Positions 53,056-62,036 of a DNA stretch of 64,000 nt are shown in pieces. The stretch covers positions 1-64,000 of the forward strand of contig UQSB01000003.1 in the NCBI GenBank assembly GCA_900543505.1. Direction: 5' to 3'. This DNA comes from an uncultured Collinsella sp. Its GTDB lineage: Bacteria; Actinomycetota; Coriobacteriia; Coriobacteriales; Coriobacteriaceae. The first letter of the stretch is position 1. Each line of letters opens with the position of its first letter. The notes below the pieces were generated by a model that saw only the letters and a program-made list of their open reading frames with translations, did not search any database and had not been told where the DNA came from. Position numbers and translations under genes: made by a program.

Positions 53056-53985
53056 CTAAGCAGCGAGATCGGACGCGTCTTGGTAGGACGCCATAGGACG
53101 GGTAGCGCCCGCGACCGTGGTCACCAGATCGCGAACGCGGGAGAACGTGGCAGTGACCACCTCGTTGGCACGGCTGTAGTCGACATCGCGCTCGTAGAGC
53201 GAAACGAGCGCACGGCCCATGCCATAGGTGCCCGCGGCAGCAGTGAGCGCCTTGACGGCAAACCCAATATGCGGCGTCTGCTTGACGAGCGCGCGGGTGA
53301 CCGCGCGGATCACAAGACCGCCGACAAGCACGCCCGCGACCTCGTAGCCGCGCTCAGGCTTAATGCCGCGTCCAAAGACGGCAGCGAGCTCAAAGAGCAT
53401 GCCCACCTGCGCCAGCGCCATAACGGGATAATCGGCGCCCGGCAAAAACACCAGCGCACCGGTCGCCATATTAGTGAGCGCGCACGAGGTGATGATACGA
53501 TTGGCCGCCGCGATGCGCATGAAGGCAAAGTTCGCCGCAAAAGCCGTTTCCTTTTCGGTGCGATCGAGAATCCAGCGGGCAAGCGTCTCGAGCAGATACG
53601 TCTTATCGGTTGCCGCTACCACGCCGAGCATGGGCGTGGACTCCTCGATAAACGGCACCTCCACAGCTGACTCGGCAAGCACGCACACGGGCGCGCCGGC
53701 GATCACGAGCTCCTGCACGGCACTCTCCAAGCGGTCGGAACCGCACGAGAGCACCAGTACCACATCGGTATCGGTCTTTGGAGCAATTCGCTCCTCCCCC
53801 AGACGCTCGACGCGCACAATGCCCGAGGTCGTCTGCGGCACAAAGGCGTCACGCACCGTCTCGGCCAGAAAGCGCGAGGCGGACGAATCCAAATAGACCG
53901 AGACGCGCACCGGCGTATCGGAATCCTTCTTAACGGACGCGCCCATCTTAAAAGCGCGGGTCAGCTTATCTACGGGAATTTTCAT
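53056..53985 (-). CDS. DUF697-like membrane-associated protein
   Basis: I do not recognise this 309-residue protein confidently. Residues 1-140 form a soluble alpha/beta region with DVVLVLSCGSDRLE and APVCVLAESAV, like a nucleotide- or GTPase-associated domain without P-loop. Residues about 150-275 are hydrophobic and resemble DUF697 (FMRIAAANRIITSCALTNMATGALVFLPGADYP in parts, then GYEVAGVLVGGLVIRAV). DUF697 proteins often accompany small GTPases or membrane complexes. It lies between rodA and the radical SAM gene, with GGAGGGG before the ATG, so it is probably in the same transcript as the elongation machinery. Confidence 0.65.
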   Translation of the reverse strand: MKIPVDKLTRAFKMGASVKKDSDTPVRVSVYLDSSASRFLAETVRDAFVPQTTSGIVRVERLGEERIAPKTDTDVVLVLSCGSDRLESAVQELVIAGAPVCVLAESAVEVPFIEESTPMLGVVAATDKTYLLETLARWILDRTEKETAFAANFAFMRIAAANRIITSCALTNMATGALVFLPGADYPVMALAQVGMLFELAAVFGRGIKPERGYEVAGVLVGGLVIRAVTRALVKQTPHIGFAVKALTAAAGTYGMGRALVSLYERDVDYSRANEVVTATFSRVRDLVTTVAGATRPMASYQDASDLAA

Positions 53986-54003
53986 AGCAAACCCCTCCAG
54001 CGG

Positions 54004-55230
54004 TTACGCGGCGCCCGAACGATGCCGCCATATGGATTGTACGATACCCACCGTCAGCAGCTGAATCATCATCGAAGACGAACCGAAGCTAATAAACGGT
54101 AGCGGAATACCGGTAATCGGCATCATGCCAATGCACATGCCGATGTTTTCGAAGGTCTGGAACGCCCACATGCCAACGATGCCCACACACGATAGGCGCA
54201 AGAACAGCGACTCACACTTAAAGGCGACGCGAATCGTCGAAAAGATCAGCAGCACGTAGAGGCATAGGAGCAAAAAGGAACCGCAAAAGCCAAAGGTCTC
54301 GGACAGGAAGGCGAAGACGAAGTCAGTGTGGAACTCGGGCAGAAAGCCGCCGGCCGACTGCGTCGCATGGCCCAAACCCTTACCAAAGAAGCCACCCGAG
54401 CCAACGGCGATAAGCGACTGCTGCAGGTTGTAGGCATCGTCCGAATCGGCATTATCGGGGTCGATAAAGACCGTCAGGCGGTTCATCTGATACTGCTTGA
54501 TGAGCACATCGTGGCCGAGCAACGAATCAAAGACCGAATCGAGCGCCAGGACGAGGGCTACCAGGCCCACGAGCAGGGCCAGGGTCGACAGCACCCATTC
54601 GCGGCGCGCACCGCTCATGCAGATGACGATGGCGCCCGAGACCAGCACGACCAGGCCCGAGCCCAGGTCGCCCATGGCGACGACGGCCAAAAACGGGATG
54701 GACAGCATGCCGCAGAGCTTGACGTAGTCGCGAACGGTATCGATGCGGCCGTTATACTGCGAGCCAAGCGTGGCAATAAAGAAGATGGTGATGAGCTTGG
54801 CAAGCTCGACCGGCTGGAATGTCAAGCCGATACCGGGAATCTTGATCCAGCCCGTCATGCCCAGACCGCCCGTATAGGACAGACCCGGAATCTTGGGCGA
54901 GAAGATCACGATCAGGTCGATGACGAGCAACGCCGTCGAGAAATTGGAAATACCGCGCAGGTCGGTACGCCAGACCAGCACCGCCAGCAACGCCCCGATA
55001 CCAATTCCCAGCAGATGGCGTGAGAACGAAGCATCGGCCTTAAACTGCGAAGCCGACCAAATAATGATGGCACCGTAGGCGACAAGCGCCACTGTAGCCA
55101 CGAGCACACCGATATGCACCTTTTGACGAAACGTGCCGCGCGAGGCCGAAAGTTGCTTGTTGACGCGGTCCAGGCTGCTGCGAGAGCCGGTCTTGGTTGA
55201 ACGGAACAGATCCGCCGGAGAAAAATCCAT
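54004..55230 (-). CDS. rodA: Rod-shape SEDS glycosyltransferase RodA
   Basis: Polymerises lipid II during cell elongation with PBP2. The 408 residues have a hydrophilic N-terminal tail of about 35 residues and about ten membrane helices. Motifs include LSYTGGLGMTGWIKIPG, GFQPVELAK-like FQPVELAKLITI, the long extracellular loop with YQMNRLTVFIDPDNADSDDAYNL (in parts), and PLPFISFGSSS. Directly downstream of mrdA, its partner transpeptidase, so RodA rather than FtsW. Confidence 0.95.
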   Translation of the reverse strand: MDFSPADLFRSTKTGSRSSLDRVNKQLSASRGTFRQKVHIGVLVATVALVAYGAIIIWSASQFKADASFSRHLLGIGIGALLAVLVWRTDLRGISNFSTALLVIDLIVIFSPKIPGLSYTGGLGMTGWIKIPGIGLTFQPVELAKLITIFFIATLGSQYNGRIDTVRDYVKLCGMLSIPFLAVVAMGDLGSGLVVLVSGAIVICMSGARREWVLSTLALLVGLVALVLALDSVFDSLLGHDVLIKQYQMNRLTVFIDPDNADSDDAYNLQQSLIAVGSGGFFGKGLGHATQSAGGFLPEFHTDFVFAFLSETFGFCGSFLLLCLYVLLIFSTIRVAFKCESLFLRLSCVGIVGMWAFQTFENIGMCIGMMPITGIPLPFISFGSSSMMIQLLTVGIVQSIWRHRSGAA

Positions 55231-55239
55231 CGCAACCTC

Positions 55240-57309
55240 CTATCGAACCGAAGAATCGCCCGAGGCCGAAGAGGTATCGGGCTCGTCATAAATCACGCCG
55301 AGCACATCGCGCACGACATGCATCGCGGTATCTGAGCCACCGCCGCCCTGCTCCAGAACAGTAGCGATGACATACTTGGGATCATCGGCCGGCGCATAGG
55401 CGCAAAACCACGCGTATTCGTCCTCGCCGCTTTTCTCGCCCGTGCCCGACTTGCCGTATACCTGCGGCGTCAGGGTGCCAAAGTGAGCCGCCAGGGACGT
55501 CGATGCCGTGTAAATCACGTCGTGCATGCCGTTGCGAACAAGAGCCAAATCCGAATCGCTGTTGATCTTGGCCTCCAGGCGCTTCTTCTTGCCTTTGCCG
55601 TTGTACTTATAGGCATCGCCGTCGCCATCGCGCGACACGGCAGACAAAAACACGTGAGGCACGTACTGCTTACCGCCGTTGGCGAGGCCCATGTAGGCGC
55701 ATGCCATCTGCAGAGGCGTCACCAGGATGTCGCCCTGGCCGATGGCAATGTTGGTCATATCGCCGGCATTCCACTTGCGGTCCTCGGCAGAGGCGTCGGT
55801 AAAGTACGACTCTTTCCACTCGGCATCGGGAATACGGCCCGCGCCCTCACTCGGCAGATCGATACCGCAGGTCTTGCCTAGGCCCCAGCGACGAAAGACC
55901 TCCTGCAGGCCCTCGGAATGTTGCTCGTCATAAAAGAAGGCCTTGCCCATGTCGTAGAAGACGGGGTCGCACGAGTTGGCGATACCCGACTGCAGCGTCA
56001 TGGTGCCGTGTCCAGACGTCAGCCAGCAGCGCTTGCCCCAAGCCTTGCCCAGGCCCGTCCAATAGCCCGTGCAGTTGGTTGTCTGCGTTGAAGTGTAGGT
56101 TCCAAACTCAAGACCGGCCAGTGCCGAGAGCGGCTTGATGGTCGAGGCCGACATGTACTGTCCGCTAATGGCGCGGTTGAGCAGCGGGTGCGAACCCTTG
56201 TCATCATTGAGCTCGGTCCACACGTCATTTGAGACGCCGCCGATAAAGACGGACGGATCGAACTTGGGCTCGCTCGCCATGCCCAGGATCTCGCCATTGT
56301 TGGGATCGAGACACACCACAGCGCCGTTGCCGGCATTGCTGTAGCCAGTGGTCTTGGCAAGCTCGATGGCGCTCGCCAGCGCCGTCTCACAGGCCTGTTG
56401 GATCTTAAGGTCGAGCGTGAGCTTAATGTCGGAGCCGGCCTTGGCGGGCACGGCGCCGGCCTGACCGGTCACATTGCCCGAAGCATCGACCTTGACGGTC
56501 TGCTCGCCACGAATACCCTGCAGCAGGTTTTCGTAGTAGCTCTCAACACCCGCCTGGCCCACGATATCGCCCGACTGGTACGTAATCTTGCCAGCAGAAG
56601 CACCATCATCGCCAGAGGTTTTCTTATTCTGGGCCTCGAGCTGCTCGGAGGTAATGGTGCCGGTATATCCCAAGATATGGCATGCCGTCTCGCCATATGG
56701 ATACTGGCGCTCGGTACGCTCGGCAATCTTGACGCCCGGGAACTCGCCGGCGTGCTCCTGAATATAGGCAACCGTGGAGCGACGGACGTCCGTCGCGATG
56801 GTATGCAGGCTCTGGGCGCCCTCGGAATTGTCCTGAATATTGCGCAGAACCGCCACGTAGGGCATACCGAGCACGTTGGCAAGATGGCGAACCAGAACCT
56901 CATCCTCGGCAAGGTCGCGGTAGGCCACGACAGCAAGTGAGGGACGGTTCTGGACAAGTGCCACGCCATTGCGGTCGAGGATGCGGCCGCGCACAGCGGG
57001 TGTGGTAACGGTGCGCGTCTGATTGCTATTAGCCTGCTTTTCATAATAGTCCGACGAGACCATCTGCATGCCCCACAGCTTGACGGCAAGCGCCGCGAAC
57101 ATCGCGCCCACACCCGTGGTGAGGATGGAGAAGCGGCCCTTAAAGGCGGTCGCCGCGGTATTGCCCTCGCCCTCGGTGGCGCGCGGGGCCGTTCCATGCT
57201 GCGTATCGTAGGTAAAACGGGAATCGCCGCGACGCATGATGACCAGCGCGACCACGATGGCCACAACCAGCACGATACCGGCGATAATAACCGTCATCTG
57301 GGAAGACAT
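55240..57309 (-). CDS. mrdA: Penicillin-binding protein 2
   Basis: Class B transpeptidase of the elongasome. The 689 residues contain the PBP dimerisation region (RGRILDRNGVALVQNRPSL), the active-site SxxK as Ser389-Lys392 in SASTIKPL, a SxN-position NSCDPVFYD, and KSGTGEKSG. Oddly, two hydrophobic segments lie near the N-terminus: about 5-25 and about 62-80, separated by a polar linker. The second is the usual anchor. The first looks like an added membrane helix. It is coupled to mreD and rodA. Confidence 0.96.
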   Translation of the reverse strand: MSSQMTVIIAGIVLVVAIVVALVIMRRGDSRFTYDTQHGTAPRATEGEGNTAATAFKGRFSILTTGVGAMFAALAVKLWGMQMVSSDYYEKQANSNQTRTVTTPAVRGRILDRNGVALVQNRPSLAVVAYRDLAEDEVLVRHLANVLGMPYVAVLRNIQDNSEGAQSLHTIATDVRRSTVAYIQEHAGEFPGVKIAERTERQYPYGETACHILGYTGTITSEQLEAQNKKTSGDDGASAGKITYQSGDIVGQAGVESYYENLLQGIRGEQTVKVDASGNVTGQAGAVPAKAGSDIKLTLDLKIQQACETALASAIELAKTTGYSNAGNGAVVCLDPNNGEILGMASEPKFDPSVFIGGVSNDVWTELNDDKGSHPLLNRAISGQYMSASTIKPLSALAGLEFGTYTSTQTTNCTGYWTGLGKAWGKRCWLTSGHGTMTLQSGIANSCDPVFYDMGKAFFYDEQHSEGLQEVFRRWGLGKTCGIDLPSEGAGRIPDAEWKESYFTDASAEDRKWNAGDMTNIAIGQGDILVTPLQMACAYMGLANGGKQYVPHVFLSAVSRDGDGDAYKYNGKGKKKRLEAKINSDSDLALVRNGMHDVIYTASTSLAAHFGTLTPQVYGKSGTGEKSGEDEYAWFCAYAPADDPKYVIATVLEQGGGGSDTAMHVVRDVLGVIYDEPDTSSASGDSSVR

Positions 57310-57322
57310 CTACGGGCCTCCC

Positions 57323-57889
57323 CTATTTGAGCTTACGGGTCTTGGGCTTAAAGCGCATGCCCGTCTGGCGTCCGCCACGTGCGGAGAATCCATAACCGGA
57401 CTGCGGCACGACGCCGGACATCAAAAACGGAATGGCAACCAGACCCGTCAGGATCGAAGACGGCAGCGCATGGCCGAAGATCGCCACGACAAAGCTCGTC
57501 TCCATACCCATAAACAGCAAGATGATGCTGTAGATCACATTAATGACGAGCGCAAAGGCGCCCACAGTGATGCCGCGCGCACTCGGGGTACCGCTCGTTT
57601 GACCGGCAGCGCTGTGCACCAGGGCAAAAGAACCCACGGTCAGCAGGAGCGACATAACTCCCACCGGCACGGCAGCGGACAGGTCATAAAACAAGCCGCT
57701 GCAAAAACCGCACACGACGGCACGGGTCGGGTCGCCCGAGAACACGCTTAGGCACACCAGGATAATCATGAAGTTGACGCGACCGCCCGCAATGGAGATC
57801 TGCGGTGCCAGGCCTGCCTGCAGCAGCACGCACACGATGGCGGCGATTACAAACGTGCGGGAGCTCATCCCCTGCTCGTGTAGATCCAT
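57323..57889 (-). CDS. mreD: Rod shape-determining protein MreD
   Basis: Small polytopic membrane protein of the elongasome. About 188 residues with five or six hydrophobic helices; VNFMIILVCLSVFSGDPTRAVVCGFCSGLFYDL (seen in parts) is the family-typical core. A short basic tail ends the protein (RGGRQTGMRFKPKTRKLK). ATG 57889 has GGGGG at seven bases; ATG 57895 is the alternative. Identification rests on the mreC-mreD-mrdA order plus this core. Confidence 0.9.
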   Translation of the reverse strand: MDLHEQGMSSRTFVIAAIVCVLLQAGLAPQISIAGGRVNFMIILVCLSVFSGDPTRAVVCGFCSGLFYDLSAAVPVGVMSLLLTVGSFALVHSAAGQTSGTPSARGITVGAFALVINVIYSIILLFMGMETSFVVAIFGHALPSSILTGLVAIPFLMSGVVPQSGYGFSARGGRQTGMRFKPKTRKLK

Positions 57890-57900
57890 GGACATGCCCC

Positions 57901-58899
57901 CTATTCGCTCGAGCCGGAATCGGTCGTCTCGGACGTGTCGGAACCGTCATCCGAGCTCTCGTCCTTCGTCTTGGTCGCAGCATCGCGCGACGTTCCCTGC
58001 GGCGTGCTATTAGCGGTGCTCACGTCCTCATCCGAGGCCGACTGTTCGTCGGTCAGCGAGGTGATGACCAGCACTTCCTCGTTGTTCTCGGCCGTCGTCT
58101 GGGCGCGCACCACAATGGTGTAGTACACGTCGTTTGCCGATTTCTCAACCGACGAGACGGTGCCGAGCGGAAGGCCCTTGGGGAACACACCGCCAATGCC
58201 CGAGGTCACGATGATGTCGCCAACCTTAACATCGGAGTCGACGCTCACGTACTCAAGGCGCAGGGTGCCATCGGGCTGGCCCTGGAGCATACCCTGGGCG
58301 CGCGTGTCCTGCACCATAGCCGACACGCCCGAATTCTCATCGCCAATCAGGCGCACGGTAGAGGTCTTGGCCGATACCTCGATAATCTGGCCGATAACAC
58401 CGGCGGAACTCGTCACGGGCATGTTGATGGTAAGACCGTCGGCAGAGCCCTTGTCGATGGTAACGGTCGAGGTCCAGGCATCGCCCGACGCACCGACAAT
58501 ACGAGCAGCGGTCGACTTAAGGTTGTAGGTCGATTGCAGGCCGACCAGGCCCTCCAGGCGCTCGGCAGTCTTTTGAGCCTCGGAAAGCTCGGCGACCTTA
58601 GAGGTCAGTACCTCGTTTTGCTTCTTGAGGTCATCGAGCGACTCCTGCGAAGCCGTGAGGTTGGAGAACACGTTGCCGATCGCGTTAAAGGGAGCCGCCA
58701 CGGCCGAGCCCACAAAGCGCACCGGCGAGGTAATCGTCGTCACACCCGAGCGTACGGCATGAATCGGCCCGGCCTCGCCCTCACGGATATAAAACGTGAG
58801 CAGCAACACCGAAATCAGGCTGAAAACAATCAACGGGCGCATACCCGTTGATTGTCGCTTGGTATTCAGATTTGGAGAGAAACCCGAAGATCGTGCCAA
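57901..58899 (-). CDS. mreC: Rod shape-determining protein MreC
   Basis: Bitopic elongasome protein that activates PBP2. The 332 residues have one N-terminal helix (about 22-40), a coiled coil (about 75-110, SQESLDDLKKQNEVLTSKVAEL in parts), two beta domains with GVIGQIIEVSAKTSTVRLI (about 150-170) and TSGIGGVFPKGLPLG, and a Ser/Asp/Glu/Thr-rich disordered tail of about 55 residues. The start is TTG with AAGGTGG upstream. Two bases separate it from mreD's leader. Confidence 0.95.
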   Translation of the reverse strand: MARSSGFSPNLNTKRQSTGMRPLIVFSLISVLLLTFYIREGEAGPIHAVRSGVTTITSPVRFVGSAVAAPFNAIGNVFSNLTASQESLDDLKKQNEVLTSKVAELSEAQKTAERLEGLVGLQSTYNLKSTAARIVGASGDAWTSTVTIDKGSADGLTINMPVTSSAGVIGQIIEVSAKTSTVRLIGDENSGVSAMVQDTRAQGMLQGQPDGTLRLEYVSVDSDVKVGDIIVTSGIGGVFPKGLPLGTVSSVEKSANDVYYTIVVRAQTTAENNEEVLVITSLTDEQSASDEDVSTANSTPQGTSRDAATKTKDESSDDGSDTSETTDSGSSE

Positions 58900-58920
58900 A
58901 TGGAATCCACCTTTTGGAAA

Positions 58921-59964
58921 TTAAGCATTGGTTTGGACGAAGCCACCGTCAAAGGCGTTGGCCTCGAGCACGCGGGCGCAGCCGTTTACGACGTTATCGA
59001 GCGCCGTGGGGCTGACGTTGACCGAAACGCCGGTCTCGTCGCGCAGGCGCACGTCGAGGCCGCGCAGCAGCGCACCGCCACCGGTCAGCAGAATGCCGTA
59101 GTACATAAGGTCCGAGGCAAGATCGGGCGGCGTGGCGTCCAGAGCGTCCTTAACGGCCTTGGCCATCTCGTCGAGCGGCTTGTTGAGCGCGCGACGGATC
59201 TCCTCGCTCTCGATACGCACGGTCTTGGGCAGGCCCGTGATAACGTCGCGTCCGTTGACCTCGACGTCGAGCTCATCCTTGAGCGGCACGGCCGAGCCGA
59301 CCTTAATCTTGATGTCCTCGGCCGTACGCTCGCCGATAGCCAGGTTGTAGGCATCGCGAACATGGGTGAGGATAGCCTGGTCGAACTCGTCACCGGCAAT
59401 GCGGATGGACTGCGACACGACAATACCGCCCATAGCGATAACGGCGACCTCGGTGGTGCCGCCGCCGATATCGATGACCATGGAGCCCGTGGGCTCCTCG
59501 ACGGGTAGGTCGGCGCCGATGGCAGCCGCCATGGGCTCCTCGATCAGATAGGCCTGGCGAGCACCGGCCTGGATCGTGGCCTCAAAGACGGCGCGCTTCT
59601 CGACCGACGTGACGCCGGAGGGAACGCAGACGACGACGCGCGGACGCGGAGTCCACGGATAGCGCTTCTCGGAAGCCTTGTCGATAAAGTAGCGAAGCAT
59701 GGCCTCGGTGACATCGAAGTCGGCGATGACGCCGTCCTTAAGGGGACGAACGGCCACGATGTTGCCGGGCGTACGGCCGAGCATACGCTTGGCCTCGATG
59801 CCGACTGCCAGGATGCGCTCGTCGTTCTTGTCGATAGCGACAACGGAGGGCTCGCGGATGACGATGCCCTTGCCGCGCACGGAGACGAGCGTATTGGCGG
59901 TGCCGAGGTCGATGGCGAGATCGCCCGCATAGCTACCGAAGAACATATCCATCAAAGAAAACAA
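58921..59964 (-). CDS. mreB: Rod shape-determining actin MreB
   Basis: Bacterial actin that organises lateral wall synthesis. The 347 residues show the ATPase motifs DLGTANT (19-25), VVCVPSGVT, MVIDIGGGTTEVAVI and LTGGGALL, with a conserved membrane-facing start (MFSLMDMFFG). The start is TTG at 59964 with AGGAG five bases upstream. It leads the mreB-mreC-mreD-mrdA-rodA cluster; a strong hairpin separates it from the TPR gene upstream. Confidence 0.97.
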   Translation of the reverse strand: MFSLMDMFFGSYAGDLAIDLGTANTLVSVRGKGIVIREPSVVAIDKNDERILAVGIEAKRMLGRTPGNIVAVRPLKDGVIADFDVTEAMLRYFIDKASEKRYPWTPRPRVVVCVPSGVTSVEKRAVFEATIQAGARQAYLIEEPMAAAIGADLPVEEPTGSMVIDIGGGTTEVAVIAMGGIVVSQSIRIAGDEFDQAILTHVRDAYNLAIGERTAEDIKIKVGSAVPLKDELDVEVNGRDVITGLPKTVRIESEEIRRALNKPLDEMAKAVKDALDATPPDLASDLMYYGILLTGGGALLRGLDVRLRDETGVSVNVSPTALDNVVNGCARVLEANAFDGGFVQTNA

Positions 59965-60024
59965 CGCAACTCCTGATGTGTTGGATGATTGCTGGAAAAC
60001 TACTAGCCCATCATACTAGCGCAA

Positions 60025-60057
60025 GCCCGGCACCTCACTTGCGGTGAAGCGCCGGGC
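60025..60057 (-). terminator. Hairpin between TPR gene and mreB
   Basis: A 14-bp stem (GCCCGGCGCTTCAC and GTGAGGTGCCGGGC, with two G-T pairs) and 5-base loop lies 22 bp after the TPR gene stop. There is no T-run, so it is a weak terminator or a processing site ahead of the mre cluster. Confidence 0.6.
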
Positions 60058-60079
60058 AGAGCCAAATCTCATAAGGTCA

Positions 60080-61375
60080 CTACTGGTTGTCAGCGGCCGA
60101 GAAATCGATATCGAAGGAGGAAACGGCCCAACCGATATGGTTGTCGGAGCGCACGAACTTAACGGTGTACTCCTGCTCGCCGCCCTTGGACAGCGAAGCC
60201 TTCACCTTGGCGGTGGTCTCGGTCATGGACTGATCCATACCCTCGATCGAGACGGTGGCGCCCTGCGGGATCGAGGAGATGATCATCGCCTTGGCGTCCT
60301 CGGACAGACTCGAGGCCAGGCAGGACTCGGCCTTGGCGGTATCGCCGTCACCGGCAGCCTGGAACAGGTCGGTGATGACGGACTCCTGCGAGGGGTAGCC
60401 CATGCCGCGCGTATAAGCATAGCCAAGACCGCCGGCAGCGATCACGATGAGCAGAAGCAGTACCAGGAAGATCTTAAGACCCGTGTGGCGGTGGCGACGA
60501 CGAACCTTGGCCTGTTTACGGTCCTGCTGGACCATCTCGGACTCGGACAGCGTAAAGAAGCCGGTGTCAGAGGGGTCGGGCATAAACTGACCGGTCGCGC
60601 CCGTGGGATCGAGCGGGTCGACAGCGGGAGCGTCCATCGCGGGAGCCGGAGCCGTGGACATGGCCGTCTGGGCCGAAAGCGCGGCGAGCGAGTCGTGCAC
60701 GCGGGCAAGCTCGTCGGCCTGCTCGGGCGTGAGCTGGTAGATGCCGTCGGCGGTGGCGGCGTTAAAGGCATCGAGCGCATCAGAGGGACGGCCGGCGGCA
60801 GAAAGCGCCTGACCCATGCCGGCGTTGAGCGCACGCGTGTCGTCGCGGGGGCCGGCAAAGTCGATAGCCGTGCGGTAGGTCTCCACGGCATCCGCCGGAC
60901 GGCCGAGTTTAATGAAGCAGCGACCGAGCTCGCCGAGTGCGGCGGCAGGAGCCGGATTGGCGCCGTCGATGGCGGCCTGACGGAAGGCAGTACCCGCGTT
61001 GGCATAGTCGCCCGACTGGAACAGCGCGTTACCCAGGCCCAGATAGGCCTTAAACGGCGTGGCATAGGAAGCATCCTGCGTAGCAGCAGAGAACGCCTGA
61101 GCGGCCGTCGTGTAGTCGCCCACGGCGGCGAGCGCCTTGCCGCGGTTGGTGAGCAGCGCGCCGCGCTTGCCGTAGGTGCCGTCGTTGAGGGCGGCGGCGT
61201 AGGCCTCGGCGGCCTCGGCATACATGCCCAGGTGCATCAAGGCGTTGCCACGAAGGTGATCGGCCTCGCCCATAATCTCATCGGGAGTCTTTGCCGCCCC
61301 AAGCATCTGGGCTGCAGCGGAAAAATCACCCGCGCGGTAAGCGGCGCGGCCCTGTTGGATCAGCTGGCTATTCAA
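60080..61375 (-). CDS. TPR-repeat membrane protein
   Basis: A 431-residue protein of unknown role. Residues about 1-215 are tetratricopeptide-like repeats (ALMHLGMYAEAAEAYAAAL, ALAAVGDYTTAAQAFSAA, ALFQSGDYANAGTAFRQAA and more), giving a cytoplasmic protein-binding solenoid. A linker rich in Pro/Asp follows, a basic stretch (KVRRRHRH), and one membrane helix at about 300-321. The outside domain (about 325-431) resembles small stress-type NTF2-like or DUF4878 folds but is not recognised. N-in topology is inferred from the basic stretch. The start is TTG with GGGGA upstream. It may act as a scaffold near the envelope. Confidence 0.7.
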   Translation of the reverse strand: MNSQLIQQGRAAYRAGDFSAAAQMLGAAKTPDEIMGEADHLRGNALMHLGMYAEAAEAYAAALNDGTYGKRGALLTNRGKALAAVGDYTTAAQAFSAATQDASYATPFKAYLGLGNALFQSGDYANAGTAFRQAAIDGANPAPAAALGELGRCFIKLGRPADAVETYRTAIDFAGPRDDTRALNAGMGQALSAAGRPSDALDAFNAATADGIYQLTPEQADELARVHDSLAALSAQTAMSTAPAPAMDAPAVDPLDPTGATGQFMPDPSDTGFFTLSESEMVQQDRKQAKVRRRHRHTGLKIFLVLLLLIVIAAGGLGYAYTRGMGYPSQESVITDLFQAAGDGDTAKAESCLASSLSEDAKAMIISSIPQGATVSIEGMDQSMTETTAKVKASLSKGGEQEYTVKFVRSDNHIGWAVSSFDIDFSAADNQ

Positions 61376-61386
61376 GGAAGTCCCCT

Positions 61387-61929
61387 TTACTCGTGAACGA
61401 TCTCGACATGAACGATCTCGTCGCCGGCACGCAGCTGCGAAATCACATCGAGACCCTCGACCGTGGTACCAAAGACGGTGTAACCAGAATCGAGGTTATG
61501 CTGGGCACCCAGGCAGAAGTAGAACTGCGAACCCGCGGAATCGGGATCCATGGAGCGTGCCATGGCAAGGGCGCCATCGACATGGCTGTTGCGCGGATTG
61601 GTGGCAAACTCGCCCTTGATGCAGTAGCCGGGGCCACCGGTACCGGGCATGCCGTCGGGGCCCTCAAGACCGGCGGCGACGTCGGCGCCGGACATGTCGC
61701 GGGTATTGGGGTCGCCACCTTGGATAACAAAACCGGGCACATAGCGATGGAACTTAAGGCCATCATAGAAGCCCATCGTGGAAAGCTCGCAGAAGTTCGC
61801 GACATGAGTGGGAGCGCCCTCGCCGTCAAACTTGACCTTGATGGTACCCTTCGACGTCTCGATTACGGCGCACTCGTCGCCGACAAGCTGATACTCGGGC
61901 GTGTAGAGCTCTTTCTTAAAACCAAACAT
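61387..61929 (-). CDS. Cyclophilin-type peptidyl-prolyl isomerase
   Basis: Proline cis-trans isomerase of 180 residues with no signal peptide, so cytoplasmic. Signature regions are GLKFHRYVPGFVIQGGDP, GGPGYCIKGEF, ALAMARSMDPDSAGSQFYF and VFGTTVEGLDVI. The catalytic Arg is in FHRYVPGF. About 25 residues precede the core. GAGGAAGG lies before the ATG. It is 11 bp upstream of the TPR gene and probably cotranscribed. Confidence 0.94.
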   Translation of the reverse strand: MFGFKKELYTPEYQLVGDECAVIETSKGTIKVKFDGEGAPTHVANFCELSTMGFYDGLKFHRYVPGFVIQGGDPNTRDMSGADVAAGLEGPDGMPGTGGPGYCIKGEFATNPRNSHVDGALAMARSMDPDSAGSQFYFCLGAQHNLDSGYTVFGTTVEGLDVISQLRAGDEIVHVEIVHE

Positions 61930-62036
61930 GTGGTTCCTTCCTCGTGCGTTTAAAGCATATTTGTACGAATTGTAGCAATAAGCACGGGCTTACATCAATT
62001 GCGCACGTAGGTTATGCCGACTATGGCGAACTAATT

